From JAAYAY01 sp964429355 (GTDB lineage Bacteria > Planctomycetota > Planctomycetia > Pirellulales > Thermoguttaceae): DNA of 13,384 nucleotides. Location: NCBI GenBank assembly GCA_964429355.1, contig CAYSCH010000270.1, positions 1 through 13,384 on the forward strand. The letters are read 5' to 3'. Shown piece after piece: positions 1 through 6,221 of this stretch (position 1 is its first letter; each line of letters starts with the position of its first letter). The notes below the pieces were generated by a model. It made no database searches and was not told the origin of the DNA. It saw only the letters and a program-made list of their open reading frames with translations. Made by a program: the position numbers and the translations under genes.

Positions 1-137
1 TGACGCGGTTGCGAGGGCTGTATGTCGCGCAAATGTTTGAGGGATACTTCGCCACGGATCGTCCAGTTGCGGGTGGTGTACCCCGCGACATGGAGGACTC
101 GCAAGGCACCTCTAAGAATTGGCTCTGGGGCTATCAT
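1..137 (-). CDS. Cassette-borne hypothetical protein, 5' part only
   Basis: This reading frame opens at an ATG (135-137) and runs off the left edge without a stop, giving 45 codons that begin MIAPEPILRGALRVLHVAGY. I do not recognise the family. It starts 12 bases after the R' box of the attC site at 150-209, the usual place for the first gene of an integron cassette. A purine-rich stretch (AAAAGAAAAAG) directly precedes the ATG and may serve as a weak ribosome binding site. The protein has no signal peptide in the visible part. The call rests on position and an open frame with natural-looking composition; the rest of the gene lies outside the window. Confidence 0.55.
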   Translation of the reverse strand, partial: MIAPEPILRGALRVLHVAGYTTRNWTIRGEVSLKHLRDIQPSQPR

Positions 138-149
138 CTTTTTCTTTTA

Positions 150-209
150 GCCGAACGCCGGAGTTAAGCCGCGCCGCGAAAAGGCGTCGGCCTGAACGAA
201 TTGTCAGGC
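150..209 (-). other. attC recombination site (integron cassette), aadA1-like
   Basis: Read on the minus strand, this 60-base element starts with an R'' box GCCTGAC and ends with an R' box GTTCGGC. Inside are L'' (GTTCAGGCCGACGCC) and L' (GGCGCGGCTTAAC), which pair with two unpaired bases, C and A, in the L'' arm. The tip is a short GC hairpin. Length, arm sequences and unpaired bases are very like the attC of aadA1 as I remember it. The stop codon TGA of the GNAT gene lies inside R'', a classical cassette arrangement. Confidence 0.85.
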
Positions 210-671
210 AACATTGCTCGAGTACCTCAGCGTAAGGCGCAGCATGTCAAAGAGCTGTATTCCGTCCTCGAAGATCGGCTCAGGATAATTATCGACGAAG
301 AAATCATGGTCAATGCTTGTAACCCGAAAGCCATGCCGCTGGTAGAAAGCGAGTTGATAGCCGAACGTGCCGGTGCCCACCTCTAGTTGCCGTGCGCCTA
401 AATTGCGAAAGAAATCAATAACCCACTTCAATAGCGCTGTGCCGTATCCGGACTTCTGGTGAGCTGGGTGAACAGCGATGCTCATTAGCTCATATGTATC
501 CGTGCCACGTGACTGTACGACGCATGCGCCAACCACAACCGCGCCACTTGAAGCCACGAAGCATTTTGATCCTGAAAGATAGGAGCGGATCTTGTCTTCC
601 GAGGGATCGGCAAGTAGCAGTAGCTCCATTGGAGCATCTATTACAGAAACTTCGTGGATCAGTAGCGACAT
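204..671 (-). CDS. GNAT-family N-acetyltransferase
   Basis: This 155-aa protein has the hallmarks of the GCN5-related acetyltransferase fold, which transfers an acetyl group from acetyl-CoA to an amine. Strand 4 and motif A are seen around residues 60-82 (ELMSIAVHPAHQKSGYGTAL), with the Q-x-x-G-x-G acetyl-CoA pyrophosphate loop at 72-77. Motif B is near 109-116 (FYQRHGFR). The length is normal for a single GNAT domain and no signal peptide is present, so it is cytoplasmic. The substrate cannot be told; GNAT proteins are common integron cargo, including antibiotic acetyltransferases, but nothing here points to resistance. The ATG at 671 has no strong ribosome binding site. The stop codon overlaps the attC R'' box at 203-209, so gene and site belong to one cassette. 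Confidence 0.92.
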   Translation of the reverse strand: MSLLIHEVSVIDAPMELLLLADPSEDKIRSYLSGSKCFVASSGAVVVGACVVQSRGTDTYELMSIAVHPAHQKSGYGTALLKWVIDFFRNLGARQLEVGTGTFGYQLAFYQRHGFRVTSIDHDFFVDNYPEPIFEDGIQLFDMLRLTLRYSSNVA

Positions 672-828
672 GCTTGTATATTGCCGACCTTCTTATTCTA
701 CGACGATTACTTTTTACCGGAGGGTACAGCGATCCAGCGGCATCAAGCTAACCCGATATGGTGGAACACGCAACCACTTAGAGCTAAATTACCGCGAGAA
801 TCTCGCTCTCTGAAGAGGCGGCGATTGA

Positions 829-855
829 TATAACCACCTGATTTCCGTGGTTATA
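829..855. repeat. Perfect 9-bp inverted repeat
   Basis: TATAACCAC at 829-837 and GTGGTTATA at 847-855 are exact reverse complements around a nine-base spacer. An AT-rich perfect dyad of this size, upstream of the GNAT gene, fits either a protein-binding operator or an RNA hairpin in its leader. The binding partner is unknown. Confidence 0.6.
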
Positions 856-940
856 CGAATCGGCGTATATCCAGACAGGGCTGTTATATCTATATCGAGC
901 AGTGGCGATCATCCTCGGAGTCCCATCAATCCTTCCATTC

Positions 941-963
941 TCGGGGCGCAGAATTTGCCCCGA
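941..963. repeat. Perfect 7-bp inverted repeat
   Basis: TCGGGGC at 941-947 and GCCCCGA at 957-963 pair exactly around a nine-base loop. It is a GC-rich hairpin in the same gene-free stretch as the 829-855 dyad and has the same spacer length. No T-run follows on either side. Confidence 0.5.
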
Positions 964-1094
964 TCGGGCTCGGCCGCCTTGACCAGGAATCCGGCGTCCG
1001 CCCCCCCCGACAGAGATGACGCCGCTGCCCGGAAGCGCGCCCCGGAATACGGTGGTTTTTTACTCAATTCAGGTCAACGCGTAGCACCACGCGA

Positions 1095-1427
1095 TTATTC
1101 GCTGGCCGCTTGCCGTCCGGCCAGATCCTTCTCAAGCTGATTGACAATTCCAATGAACCAGGATTGCAGGCACGCGAGGCTGCAGAATGACAAGTCAAAC
1201 TGCCCTCCCGGCAAATCGTTCACAACCTCGATGTCCGCACTATCCGACATGTCTGAGGCCGCGCCGTGAAACCCCACGTTCATAAACGCTCTATGGCGGC
1301 TGTCATGGATGCTGTTGAGCGATTGGGCGTCGAGCAGCAGTGCACCACCCGATACGTACGCGACGCCACCACGAATCCGTCCAGCGCAGTTTTGGCACAC
1401 ATCAGCGTTCTTTTCACTCTGTATCAT
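1095..1427 (-). CDS. Small protein with CxxC and FCS-type putative zinc finger
   Basis: This 110-aa protein carries C11-x2-C14 near the N-terminus and FCSLACLQSWF at 81-91 (C82-x3-C86). The second motif resembles the FCSxxC element of TRASH/FCS-like zinc fingers, so the two cysteine pairs may hold one zinc ion. The middle of the chain (about 20-80) has no feature I recognise. No membrane segment or signal peptide is present. The ATG at 1427 follows a weak AGGA sequence. It lies just behind the attC at 1487-1573, which makes it the first gene of its cassette. Function is unknown; a nucleic-acid or metal-related role would be a guess. Confidence 0.7.
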   Translation of the reverse strand: MIQSEKNADVCQNCAGRIRGGVAYVSGGALLLDAQSLNSIHDSRHRAFMNVGFHGAASDMSDSADIEVVNDLPGGQFDLSFCSLACLQSWFIGIVNQLEKDLAGRQAASE

Positions 1428-1486
1428 GATTACTGTCCTGCCAGCGGCCGCGAGTGTTCACAAATGGGTCGCTATTTGGGACAGTG

Positions 1487-1573
1487 CCAGAACGTCGCGC
1501 ATCGCGGGGCGGCCGCCGACGATGCTCGATCAAAAATAAGCCCGGATCGGCCGCCCCGGTGGATGCGTTATGC
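1487..1573 (-). other. attC recombination site (integron cassette)
   Basis: On the minus strand this 87-base element starts with R'' GCATAAC (1567-1573) and ends with R' GTTCTGG (1487-1493). The L'' arm (1548-1567) and L' arm (1498-1515) form a long stem: CGCATC pairs with GATGCG, and GGGGCGGCCG pairs with CGGCCGCCCC. Two extra bases sit on the L'' side between the two paired blocks. The central loop is about 32 bases. It lies between the 243-aa membrane protein gene and the FCS finger gene. Confidence 0.85.
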
Positions 1574-1600
1574 AGGATCGTGCAAGAGCCACTTGCCATT

Positions 1601-2332
1601 CTATCTTGTGTGAACGATTTGGATAGCCAAGCGAATAAAGGGTGGCAGGAAGCAGGGAAGTATCGCGACGACGAACCTGATGCAGTCTCTCGCATGAAAA
1701 TGGCGGGGCCGGATGTCGATCCGGCATACACGGCCGACGAATAGAAGATATCCGACAAGTAATGAGGTCGAAAGCACCGCAAGTGGAAAGTTCCACCCAT
1801 GGAGAATGATCGGGCCGTGTAGTTGAAACGGCCCCACGATCGGACCGATGAAATGGAACAGGATTTCGCCGAAAGTGGTGGAGACACCAAATTGTGACCG
1901 GATCTCGAACATCTGTATGTCAAGCATCGAGTCCAACGGATCCATGCCGCGAAAGTAAATGGCAAGTCCACCCCACCAGACGATCGCGAATGTGAACGAC
2001 GTCGCAATTGCGAATACGATGGCACCTGGCGTACTGCGGGAACCGCAACAAGCGAGAATGGCGCACACGACTCCGGCCCACTGAAGAAACCATGGGACTG
2101 CACCAACGACGATCACGTTGTTGCTGACAGAAACACCTTCGATCGCGGATCCCTTGGAGACAAGCGAGAATTGAGCAGTCAGCCAGGCGATGAAAAGCAG
2201 AGTCGCGGAGGCGAACAACAGCAGCCGACCCCTCATGCGATGAGGCGCTTTCGCCGCACGGCTCTCAGGTTCGGCACGTGCCATGGCCTCGTCCGTCAAC
2301 TTTGTGTCAAAATCGGTGGTTTGTTGGGACAC
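1601..2332 (-). CDS. Five-segment membrane protein, unknown family
   Basis: The 243-aa product begins with a charged cytoplasmic-looking tail (about 1-36) and then shows hydrophobic segments near 37-58, 73-95, 103-127, 182-203 and 217-240, so it should be an inner-membrane protein. Between segments 3 and 4 is a loop of some 55 residues. I recognise no catalytic motif. The longest frame starts at a GTG (2330-2332). An ATG at codon 17 (MARAEPESRA) follows GGACGAGG and is an alternative start. The gene begins 21 bases after the stop of the 95-aa membrane protein, so both are probably cotranscribed. An attC site begins 27 bases past its stop, which makes it the last gene of its cassette. Confidence 0.72.
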   Translation of the reverse strand: MSQQTTDFDTKLTDEAMARAEPESRAAKAPHRMRGRLLLFASATLLFIAWLTAQFSLVSKGSAIEGVSVSNNVIVVGAVPWFLQWAGVVCAILACCGSRSTPGAIVFAIATSFTFAIVWWGGLAIYFRGMDPLDSMLDIQMFEIRSQFGVSTTFGEILFHFIGPIVGPFQLHGPIILHGWNFPLAVLSTSLLVGYLLFVGRVCRIDIRPRHFHARDCIRFVVAILPCFLPPFIRLAIQIVHTR

Positions 2333-2353
2333 CGCAAGAACGCTACTCCGATG

Positions 2354-2641
2354 CTACCGTTGCGCCTCGTCGCTAGCAGGTGACGGGGAATCGTCAACCG
2401 ACTTCTGGCGATAGTTCTTGCGAATATCCAATACGATGCCCACACCCAGTCCGAGAAGTGCACCCACAAGTGCGCACACGGCGTGGATAAGGTCATCGCC
2501 TGCTTTGAGTCGTATCGGGGTCATTCCGTAGCCCAAAATGGCTCCGACGATGGTGCCAGCAGCTATCCACGGTGATCGCCCGTGCTTATCCCGTCGTATC
2601 AGCATGGCGGTATTCCCGTTCTTGGCGCTGCGGCAGGTCAT
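2354..2641 (-). CDS. Small two-segment membrane protein
   Basis: This 95-aa protein has two short glycine-rich hydrophobic stretches, near residues 24-40 (IAAGTIVGAILGYG) and 52-72 (IHAVCALVGALLGLGVGIV), which form a likely transmembrane hairpin. They are followed by a basic then Ser/Asp-rich tail. The small-residue spacing resembles a glycine zipper. I do not recognise the family. The start at 2641 has no good ribosome binding site; an ATG at codon 13 (2605) is a real alternative and would leave a cleaner MLIRRDKHGRSP N-terminus. It is followed closely by the 243-aa membrane protein gene, so the two may work together in the membrane. Confidence 0.6.
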   Translation of the reverse strand: MTCRSAKNGNTAMLIRRDKHGRSPWIAAGTIVGAILGYGMTPIRLKAGDDLIHAVCALVGALLGLGVGIVLDIRKNYRQKSVDDSPSPASDEAQR

Positions 2642-2663
2642 GATGGCGGAGGCCAGCTACGCA

Positions 2664-2711
2664 CTGACGATCCGTCAGAAGTGTGTCAGGAAGGGTTGTT
2701 TTACGACACAC
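2664..2711. repeat. Two adjacent perfect hairpins upstream of the 95-aa gene
   Basis: CTGACG (2664-2669) and CGTCAG (2673-2678) pair across three bases. GTGTGTC (2681-2687) and GACACAC (2705-2711) pair across 17 bases. They lie in the 138-base gap between the secreted protein gene and the small membrane protein gene. No T-run follows either on the minus strand, so a leader or processing role is as likely as termination. Confidence 0.5.
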
Positions 2712-2779
2712 CTCAACTCTGCCACGCGTTTACAAAGACTGCTCCAGATCGATGTGCCTATGTACGTTAGTGGGCCCCT

Positions 2780-3820
2780 TCAATGCGAGGAGTTGGGCCG
2801 CAAAAGGATGCGGGTATTACCGTTCTCTGCATCGTACAAGACCTTTTCGCCACCCTGGTACAGAATAGCCTCGGGTGCCCGCTTGCCCTCGGGCGTCTTG
2901 ATCTGGATCACGTAGACATCCCCAAACGAAGACCTCCCTGTGAATGCCCAGGAAACGGTGTAGCCGTCTGACCCCGCGCCGCTGAGATTCCCTGGGAAAG
3001 ACGTGCTCGAAGCAGATTCTCCCTTCTCGATAACCACTTCCGAGTCAGAGTACAGTGGTTTTTCTGCCGCACTGTCAGCGGAAAGGGAGGGGGGTGTTGG
3101 TATCCCTCTCAGGTTCTCTAGATTCTTGTCGAATTCCTCAAGCGTTTCACTTTCGCCAACTAGTTGTCGCAACTGATCCACTTGCTCGGCAAACCTGCGG
3201 ACCGACATGGCTAGCATAGCGGCCATGGGCCCAGCCTTTTCGTCGCTCCCGGATGGCCGCACGTACCAACGCCCGTTGGCCCGCTCCATATCTAGGCATT
3301 CGCCTCTTCTGAGGGGATTGGGAAACCGTGCGACGCTCTTCTCTTCTTCTGTAATGACTTCCATCCGGGAGAGCAACTCGTCAACGTCCGTGCCGTCACC
3401 AAGTGGCTGCTCCCCCACAAACCTCATGCCTGTGTGCTTCTGAACCGCACGTAGTCCAGCGTTGCCAAACTTCGCGTGGACTTCTCGCTGGAAACGCCCG
3501 CTCTTGGCCGCCAGATGGCTGGTTTCGCCGTACATGGCCGCCGCGGACAGATCCTCCAATGTGTCCAACTGAAAACAAGATACCACCAGATCTCGGTCCC
3601 CCTTGATCAGCCCACGCACGAACCTCTCGGCCAACTGCCGAGGCGACTCCTCTCCGAGTGGCCCGAGTTTTTCGAAATAGGCGGGGACGTGAACTGGCAC
3701 TTGTCCGTCCGATTCCCGATCCGTCCTCGCATCCTGCCCCCGGGCACTTCCAACCATTCCCACCGCGAGCAGCAATCCGAAGCTCGCAAAGAATCTGCCT
3801 GCAGTCTTTGTATCCAACAC
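2780..3820 (-). CDS. Secreted hypothetical protein
   Basis: From a GTG at 3818-3820 this encodes 346 residues. I chose that start because GGAGGT (3827-3832) stands six bases upstream, far better than anything before the in-frame ATG at 3874, which would add 18 residues. With the GTG start the N-terminus is a good Sec signal peptide: a short basic part (KTAGR), a hydrophobic core (FFASFGLLLAVGMVG), and likely cleavage near residues 26-28. The mature part has an early helical stretch (SPRQLAERFVRGLIKGD), which recalls NTF2-like export proteins only loosely. It ends in a region rich in beta-type residues (YTVSWAFTGRSSFGDVYVIQ). I do not recognise a family. It is the first gene of a cassette block with the two membrane proteins downstream, hinting at an envelope role. 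Confidence 0.75.
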   Translation of the reverse strand: MLDTKTAGRFFASFGLLLAVGMVGSARGQDARTDRESDGQVPVHVPAYFEKLGPLGEESPRQLAERFVRGLIKGDRDLVVSCFQLDTLEDLSAAAMYGETSHLAAKSGRFQREVHAKFGNAGLRAVQKHTGMRFVGEQPLGDGTDVDELLSRMEVITEEEKSVARFPNPLRRGECLDMERANGRWYVRPSGSDEKAGPMAAMLAMSVRRFAEQVDQLRQLVGESETLEEFDKNLENLRGIPTPPSLSADSAAEKPLYSDSEVVIEKGESASSTSFPGNLSGAGSDGYTVSWAFTGRSSFGDVYVIQIKTPEGKRAPEAILYQGGEKVLYDAENGNTRILLRPNSSH

Positions 3821-3826
3821 TGGTAT

Positions 3827-3832
3827 ACCTCC
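3827..3832 (-). promoter_or_regulatory. Strong ribosome binding site deciding a GTG start
   Basis: On the minus strand the sequence is GGAGGT followed by six bases and then GTG at 3818-3820. This near-ideal Shine-Dalgarno spacing sets the start of the secreted protein after a longer in-frame ATG-initiated version. Confidence 0.75.
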
Positions 3833-4167
3833 AAATCGCCGCGCCCCACGCATGCAAAAAAGGTGCACACGCAAGCATCCTCACAGACAGATTCCCCACA
3901 TTCTGATGCTCGATGGCAACCCGGTCAAGCACCGTGTACTCCTTTCCGTCCAACCTGCCCGGGAAGAACGCTTCAGTTCCATTGCACATGGCACACACCT
4001 GGAGCACCTAGCAAGGCTGCTGGCCGAGTCAGAAAACCTTCGTCAGATGCCGCCGTTCAGCAACCTCCGCCCGACCCATTCCTGCACCAGGCGGAAACCG
4101 CCACCCGATTAAGGGGGAAAGGTGCTCGCCGCCGGTTGTTCATCAATAGGTCGTTGATGGGACACTG

Positions 4168-4250
4168 CGAGAACGACACCGATCACTCGGTCGCCGCGGT
4201 TGATCTTCCATTTTCAAAACGCCCGACTCGGGTGCATCGGATCGTTCGCC
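4168..4250 (-). other. attC recombination site (integron cassette)
   Basis: On the minus strand this 83-base element opens with R'' GGCGAAC (4244-4250) and closes with R' GTTCTCG (4168-4174). Inner arms read GATCCGATGCACCCGAGTCG on the L'' side and CGACCGAGTGATCGG on the L' side. CCGAT and CAC pair with ATCGG and GTG, with an unpaired G between them on the L'' arm. R'' begins seven bases after the frame-restored stop of the DUF4145 gene (4258). Confidence 0.8.
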
Positions 4251-4257
4251 GTCACAA

Positions 4258-4910
4258 TTACGATTGGGGCAGTGAATACACGGAATTAAGCAGGTAAGTG
4301 ACAATTGACATTGCCCGTATTGCGTCATCTCGGGATACAAACGCAACCGAGTGATTCGCATCGTTACCGTGCGAATTGCGTCGATAGAGCTCTTGGCTTT
4401 GGGCAACGGTTGCACGTTGTCGACAATGTAGTCCACGTATTTGACGAACGGGAGACCTTCGCCAGCTCCTTCGTTGCAGGCACACACCATCAAGATCTTT
4501 CTCGCCAGCATCGTCGTTGCAGTGTATGCTCCGGAGGTGAAACTACGTGACGCTTCTTCGTACAACTGCTCAAGCTGCGTCGGCCAATTCTCGCCAGCAT
4601 GAAATCGCGAGTATTCGGGAAACTGCCGCTCAGTTCCATTGATGGAAACGAGCAGCGTCGGTAGGCGTTTTTCGCATGAACACTGACACCAGTAGACAGT
4701 AGTCTCATTGTTGTCGTTCGTCTCAGAGCAGACTACTCGGCCGTTCGTTGAACGTCCGCAGTGCCCGCAATCGAAGTTGCGGTAGAGCGGGTTCATTCCA
4801 TGCATGACCTCTTGCTGTTCGTTTGGGTCAGCCGCATGGAAATGAATGCCAGCCCGTGGTTGGTTCTGTGCGCCGCCGAAACCACCCATGAATCCACCAC
4901 CAAACGACAT
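4258..4910 (-). pseudogene. DUF4145-domain zinc protein, frameshifted
   Basis: The first 180 codons (from ATG at 4910, preceded by an ideal AAAGGAG) give a Gly-rich N-terminus, a cysteine cluster (C48-x2-C51, C61, C75, C77, C79) that could bind zinc, and then the DUF4145 helical core from about 114 (LEQLYEEASRSFTSGAYTAT). After I179-R180 the frame goes wrong. One frame over, directly downstream, is the expected end of the domain: GNDANHSVAFVSRDDAIRAM and then a helix ending SLPQS at a stop at 4258. The break lies at about 4366-4370 and equals one missing base (or two extra). Restored length is about 217 aa. Unrepaired, the frame runs on to 4143 through the attC, clearly wrong. DUF4145 domains often accompany restriction and other defence proteins, but also occur alone. 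It is the sole gene of its cassette. Confidence 0.82.
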
Positions 4911-5346
4911 CCTGGCTCCTTTCGTCTAATGAATCGGCGAGCTCGTTGTTAGATAGTTTCCGCCTATCACCGGTAGACCGCAAATGTGTGGCCTATCCTG
5001 CCCGTCGCCGTGGCTCGTCAGTCGTATTGTAGTGGGTGGTTGCGTGCCTGCCAAACGACTCTCGGCGTGATAGGCCGTTTCTTCCTATCGCTCCTCGGGC
5101 CGAGGCGCAAGACCATCCGCGGGACTGCGGACGCCTCGACCTCCCCGGTTCAGAACCCGGGGGCACCCGGCGCTCTCGAAATACCTTCCTTTGCTAAACA
5201 CGTCCGATGGCCCGATTTTACCCGCTGCCGCCCGGCCATCCAACATCGGCCTTCGCATGCCTCTGCCGGGTTAGGCCGGGCCTGTTCGTAATACGGTCGA
5301 TTTACGAGGCGCATCACGAAACGTATGAGTAGATCGGACAGGCGCG
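4911..5346. other. Long leader of the DUF4145 cassette, no gene seen
   Basis: These 436 bases lie between the R' box of the attC at 5347-5435 and the DUF4145 start. Short frames on both strands cross it, but none has a good start site or recognisable composition. It holds repeat copy A (5022-5124), a GC hairpin at 5143-5162 (CCCCGGTT, loop CAG, AACC, one bulged C, GGGG), and near 4930-4960 a small TCTAA/TTAGA dyad around AACGAGCTCGCC that could be the relic of a collapsed attC. Long non-coding leaders are unusual for a cassette. Confidence 0.5.
5022..5124 (+). repeat. Diverged direct repeat, copy A
   Basis: Over 103 bases this aligns without gaps to 6433-6535 at roughly two thirds identity, best in a core reading GTGATAGGC-GTTTC-TCCTA-CGCTC. 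Further similarity (AAATACCTT) lies about 60 bases beyond, after a length difference of about 21 bases that includes the GC hairpin at 5143-5162. The two copies are in the same orientation and bracket the 129-aa and 94-aa cassettes. Confidence 0.6.
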
Positions 5347-5435
5347 CCGTAACGTTTGCGATCAATGGCTCGCGGTCCTCTTATTATCCATATCCCACGA
5401 CGCTGCCGCGAGTCCAATGCATCGCGAGGTTCTGC
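5347..5435 (-). other. attC recombination site (integron cassette)
   Basis: On the minus strand the element runs from R'' GCAGAAC (5429-5435) to R' GTTACGG (5347-5353). The L'' arm at 5406-5425 (GCGATGCATTGGACTCGCGG) pairs with the L' arm at 5358-5375 (CCGCGAGCCATTGATCGC). The pairing is GCGAT, CA-TGG and CTCGCGG, with one extra G and one extra A unpaired on the L'' side. Two extrahelical bases on that arm are the defining attC feature. The loop is about 30 bases. R'' starts 24 bases after the stop of the 129-aa gene. Confidence 0.85.
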
Positions 5436-5458
5436 AAAGGTAGGCAGACCGAATTGCC

Positions 5459-5848
5459 CTAGGACGCATACACGACGAGAACACATCTATTCGCTACGTC
5501 TCGGCCAGCGCCGACAACGGGAATGTCTACGTGGAACGGCGCACCTTCAACATCGATAGGCGGTTCGCAGGTATCAACGGTATAGTCACCGAATTGCGGT
5601 GCTAATTCCGCGAGAGTGTTATCGAGGGTCATCAGGGAAAGCGGCGGATTGCCTGACTCACGGATGAGCAACACCTCGCAAGCGTCGTGGTCAAGTTGAA
5701 TGGAAGTAATCGCGTCGCGTCCGCCAACCTCCTTCCACTCACCCGACGACCGCTTCTTGTAGCCAGTAAACAGCACCGGCCACGCATCGGCGCCGCCGCC
5801 GTCTTGCCGCAACATCTCAAGCAGCCGTGTGAGCTTCACGTCGAACAC
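5459..5848 (-). CDS. Cassette-borne hypothetical protein (129 aa)
   Basis: The product is 129 residues, soluble, acidic, without signal peptide or membrane segment. It starts MFDVKLTRLLEMLRQDGGG, followed by strand-like stretches (PVLFTGYKK, AITSIQLDH, CEVLLIRE) and an acidic, proline-containing second half ending in CVLVVYAS. I recognise no family and no catalytic motif. The ATG at 5848 has a good ribosome binding site (GGAG, six bases upstream) that lies only a few bases after the R' box of the attC at 5852-5932, so the gene begins right at the cassette junction. It is the only gene of a compact cassette of about 500 bases. Confidence 0.78.
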   Translation of the reverse strand: MFDVKLTRLLEMLRQDGGGADAWPVLFTGYKKRSSGEWKEVGGRDAITSIQLDHDACEVLLIRESGNPPLSLMTLDNTLAELAPQFGDYTVDTCEPPIDVEGAPFHVDIPVVGAGRDVANRCVLVVYAS

Positions 5849-5851
5849 TCC

Positions 5852-5932
5852 GCAGAACGCTGCGTTTGAACGCCGAGCGAAGCCGGCGCGAAACGTCGGC
5901 GTAGCGAGTCCGTCTCCAATCGCTTGTTAGCC
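5852..5932 (-). other. attC recombination site (integron cassette)
   Basis: On the minus strand this 81-base element starts with R'' GGCTAAC (5926-5932), then AAGCGATTGGAGACGGAC as L''. The other side reads TTCAAACGC as L' and GTTCTGC as R' (5852-5858). Pairing is weaker than in the other sites but keeps AAC/GTT, GCG/CGC and a TTGGA/TTCAA block. A central hairpin ACGCCGA/TCGGCGT forms the top. The stop codon TAA of the 94-aa gene lies inside R''. Confidence 0.75.
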
Positions 5933-6211
5933 GTGTCCGCGCCCATGCTGTTTTACACTCCACCTATCTTGAGCGACACCAAAAAGCTCTAAGGCTGCCG
6001 CAAACGCATCACCCTGTGACTGGTACCAGTTATCCGCAGTAAAGAAATCGGCTGGGCTCATTACGAGATGATAACCGTGCTTCTCGTCCCCTTGAATCTC
6101 CAAGTCGATCTCGCACTCCCGACCCTCAACAGCGTAACCGCGCTGTGGGGCTAGGCTCCACGAGTTAGTCGTTCCGTAGATTCGGATTGTCGTATGTGCC
6201 ACGAGCGCCAT
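5927..6211 (-). CDS. Cassette-borne hypothetical protein (94 aa)
   Basis: The product is 94 residues, soluble, with a beta-rich first half (TTIRIYGTTNSWSL, CEIDLEIQGDEKHGYHLVM), then a helical stretch (DAFAAALELFGVAQDRWSV) and a His/Gly-rich end. No signal peptide or membrane segment is seen. I do not recognise the family. The ATG at 6211 has no strong ribosome binding site. The stop codon overlaps the attC R'' box at 5926-5932, which ties the gene to that cassette. It is the first gene of the recognisable array on the high-coordinate side. Confidence 0.75.
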   Translation of the reverse strand: MALVAHTTIRIYGTTNSWSLAPQRGYAVEGRECEIDLEIQGDEKHGYHLVMSPADFFTADNWYQSQGDAFAAALELFGVAQDRWSVKQHGRGHG

Positions 6212-6221
6212 TCTTTGATCC

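Larger units (their letters stand above)
672..1094. other. Gene-free stretch with stacked perfect hairpins
   Basis: No convincing gene lies in these 423 bases between the FCS zinc finger gene and the GNAT gene. It holds three short perfect inverted repeats: 829-855, 941-963 and 1078-1093 (CGCGT, six-base loop, ACGCG). There is also a run of eight C at 1001-1008. I find no clear attC here, so the two genes may share one cassette, with this stretch as the GNAT leader. The hairpins have no T-run on the minus strand side, so I do not call terminators. Confidence 0.5.

Noticed and set aside
1414..2106. Minus-strand frame of 230 codons
   Set aside because: It overlaps the 243-aa membrane protein in another frame and runs through the attC at 1487-1573; composition is Ser/Arg-rich without domains.
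5139..5164. GGTTC-containing GC hairpin that recalls a tRNA T-arm
   Set aside because: The loop and flanks do not fit a cloverleaf; it is a simple palindrome CCCCGGTT/AACC-GGGG.
5150..5365. Minus-strand frame of 71 codons in the DUF4145 leader
   Set aside because: It begins inside the L'/R' part of an attC and lacks a ribosome binding site; not better than chance.
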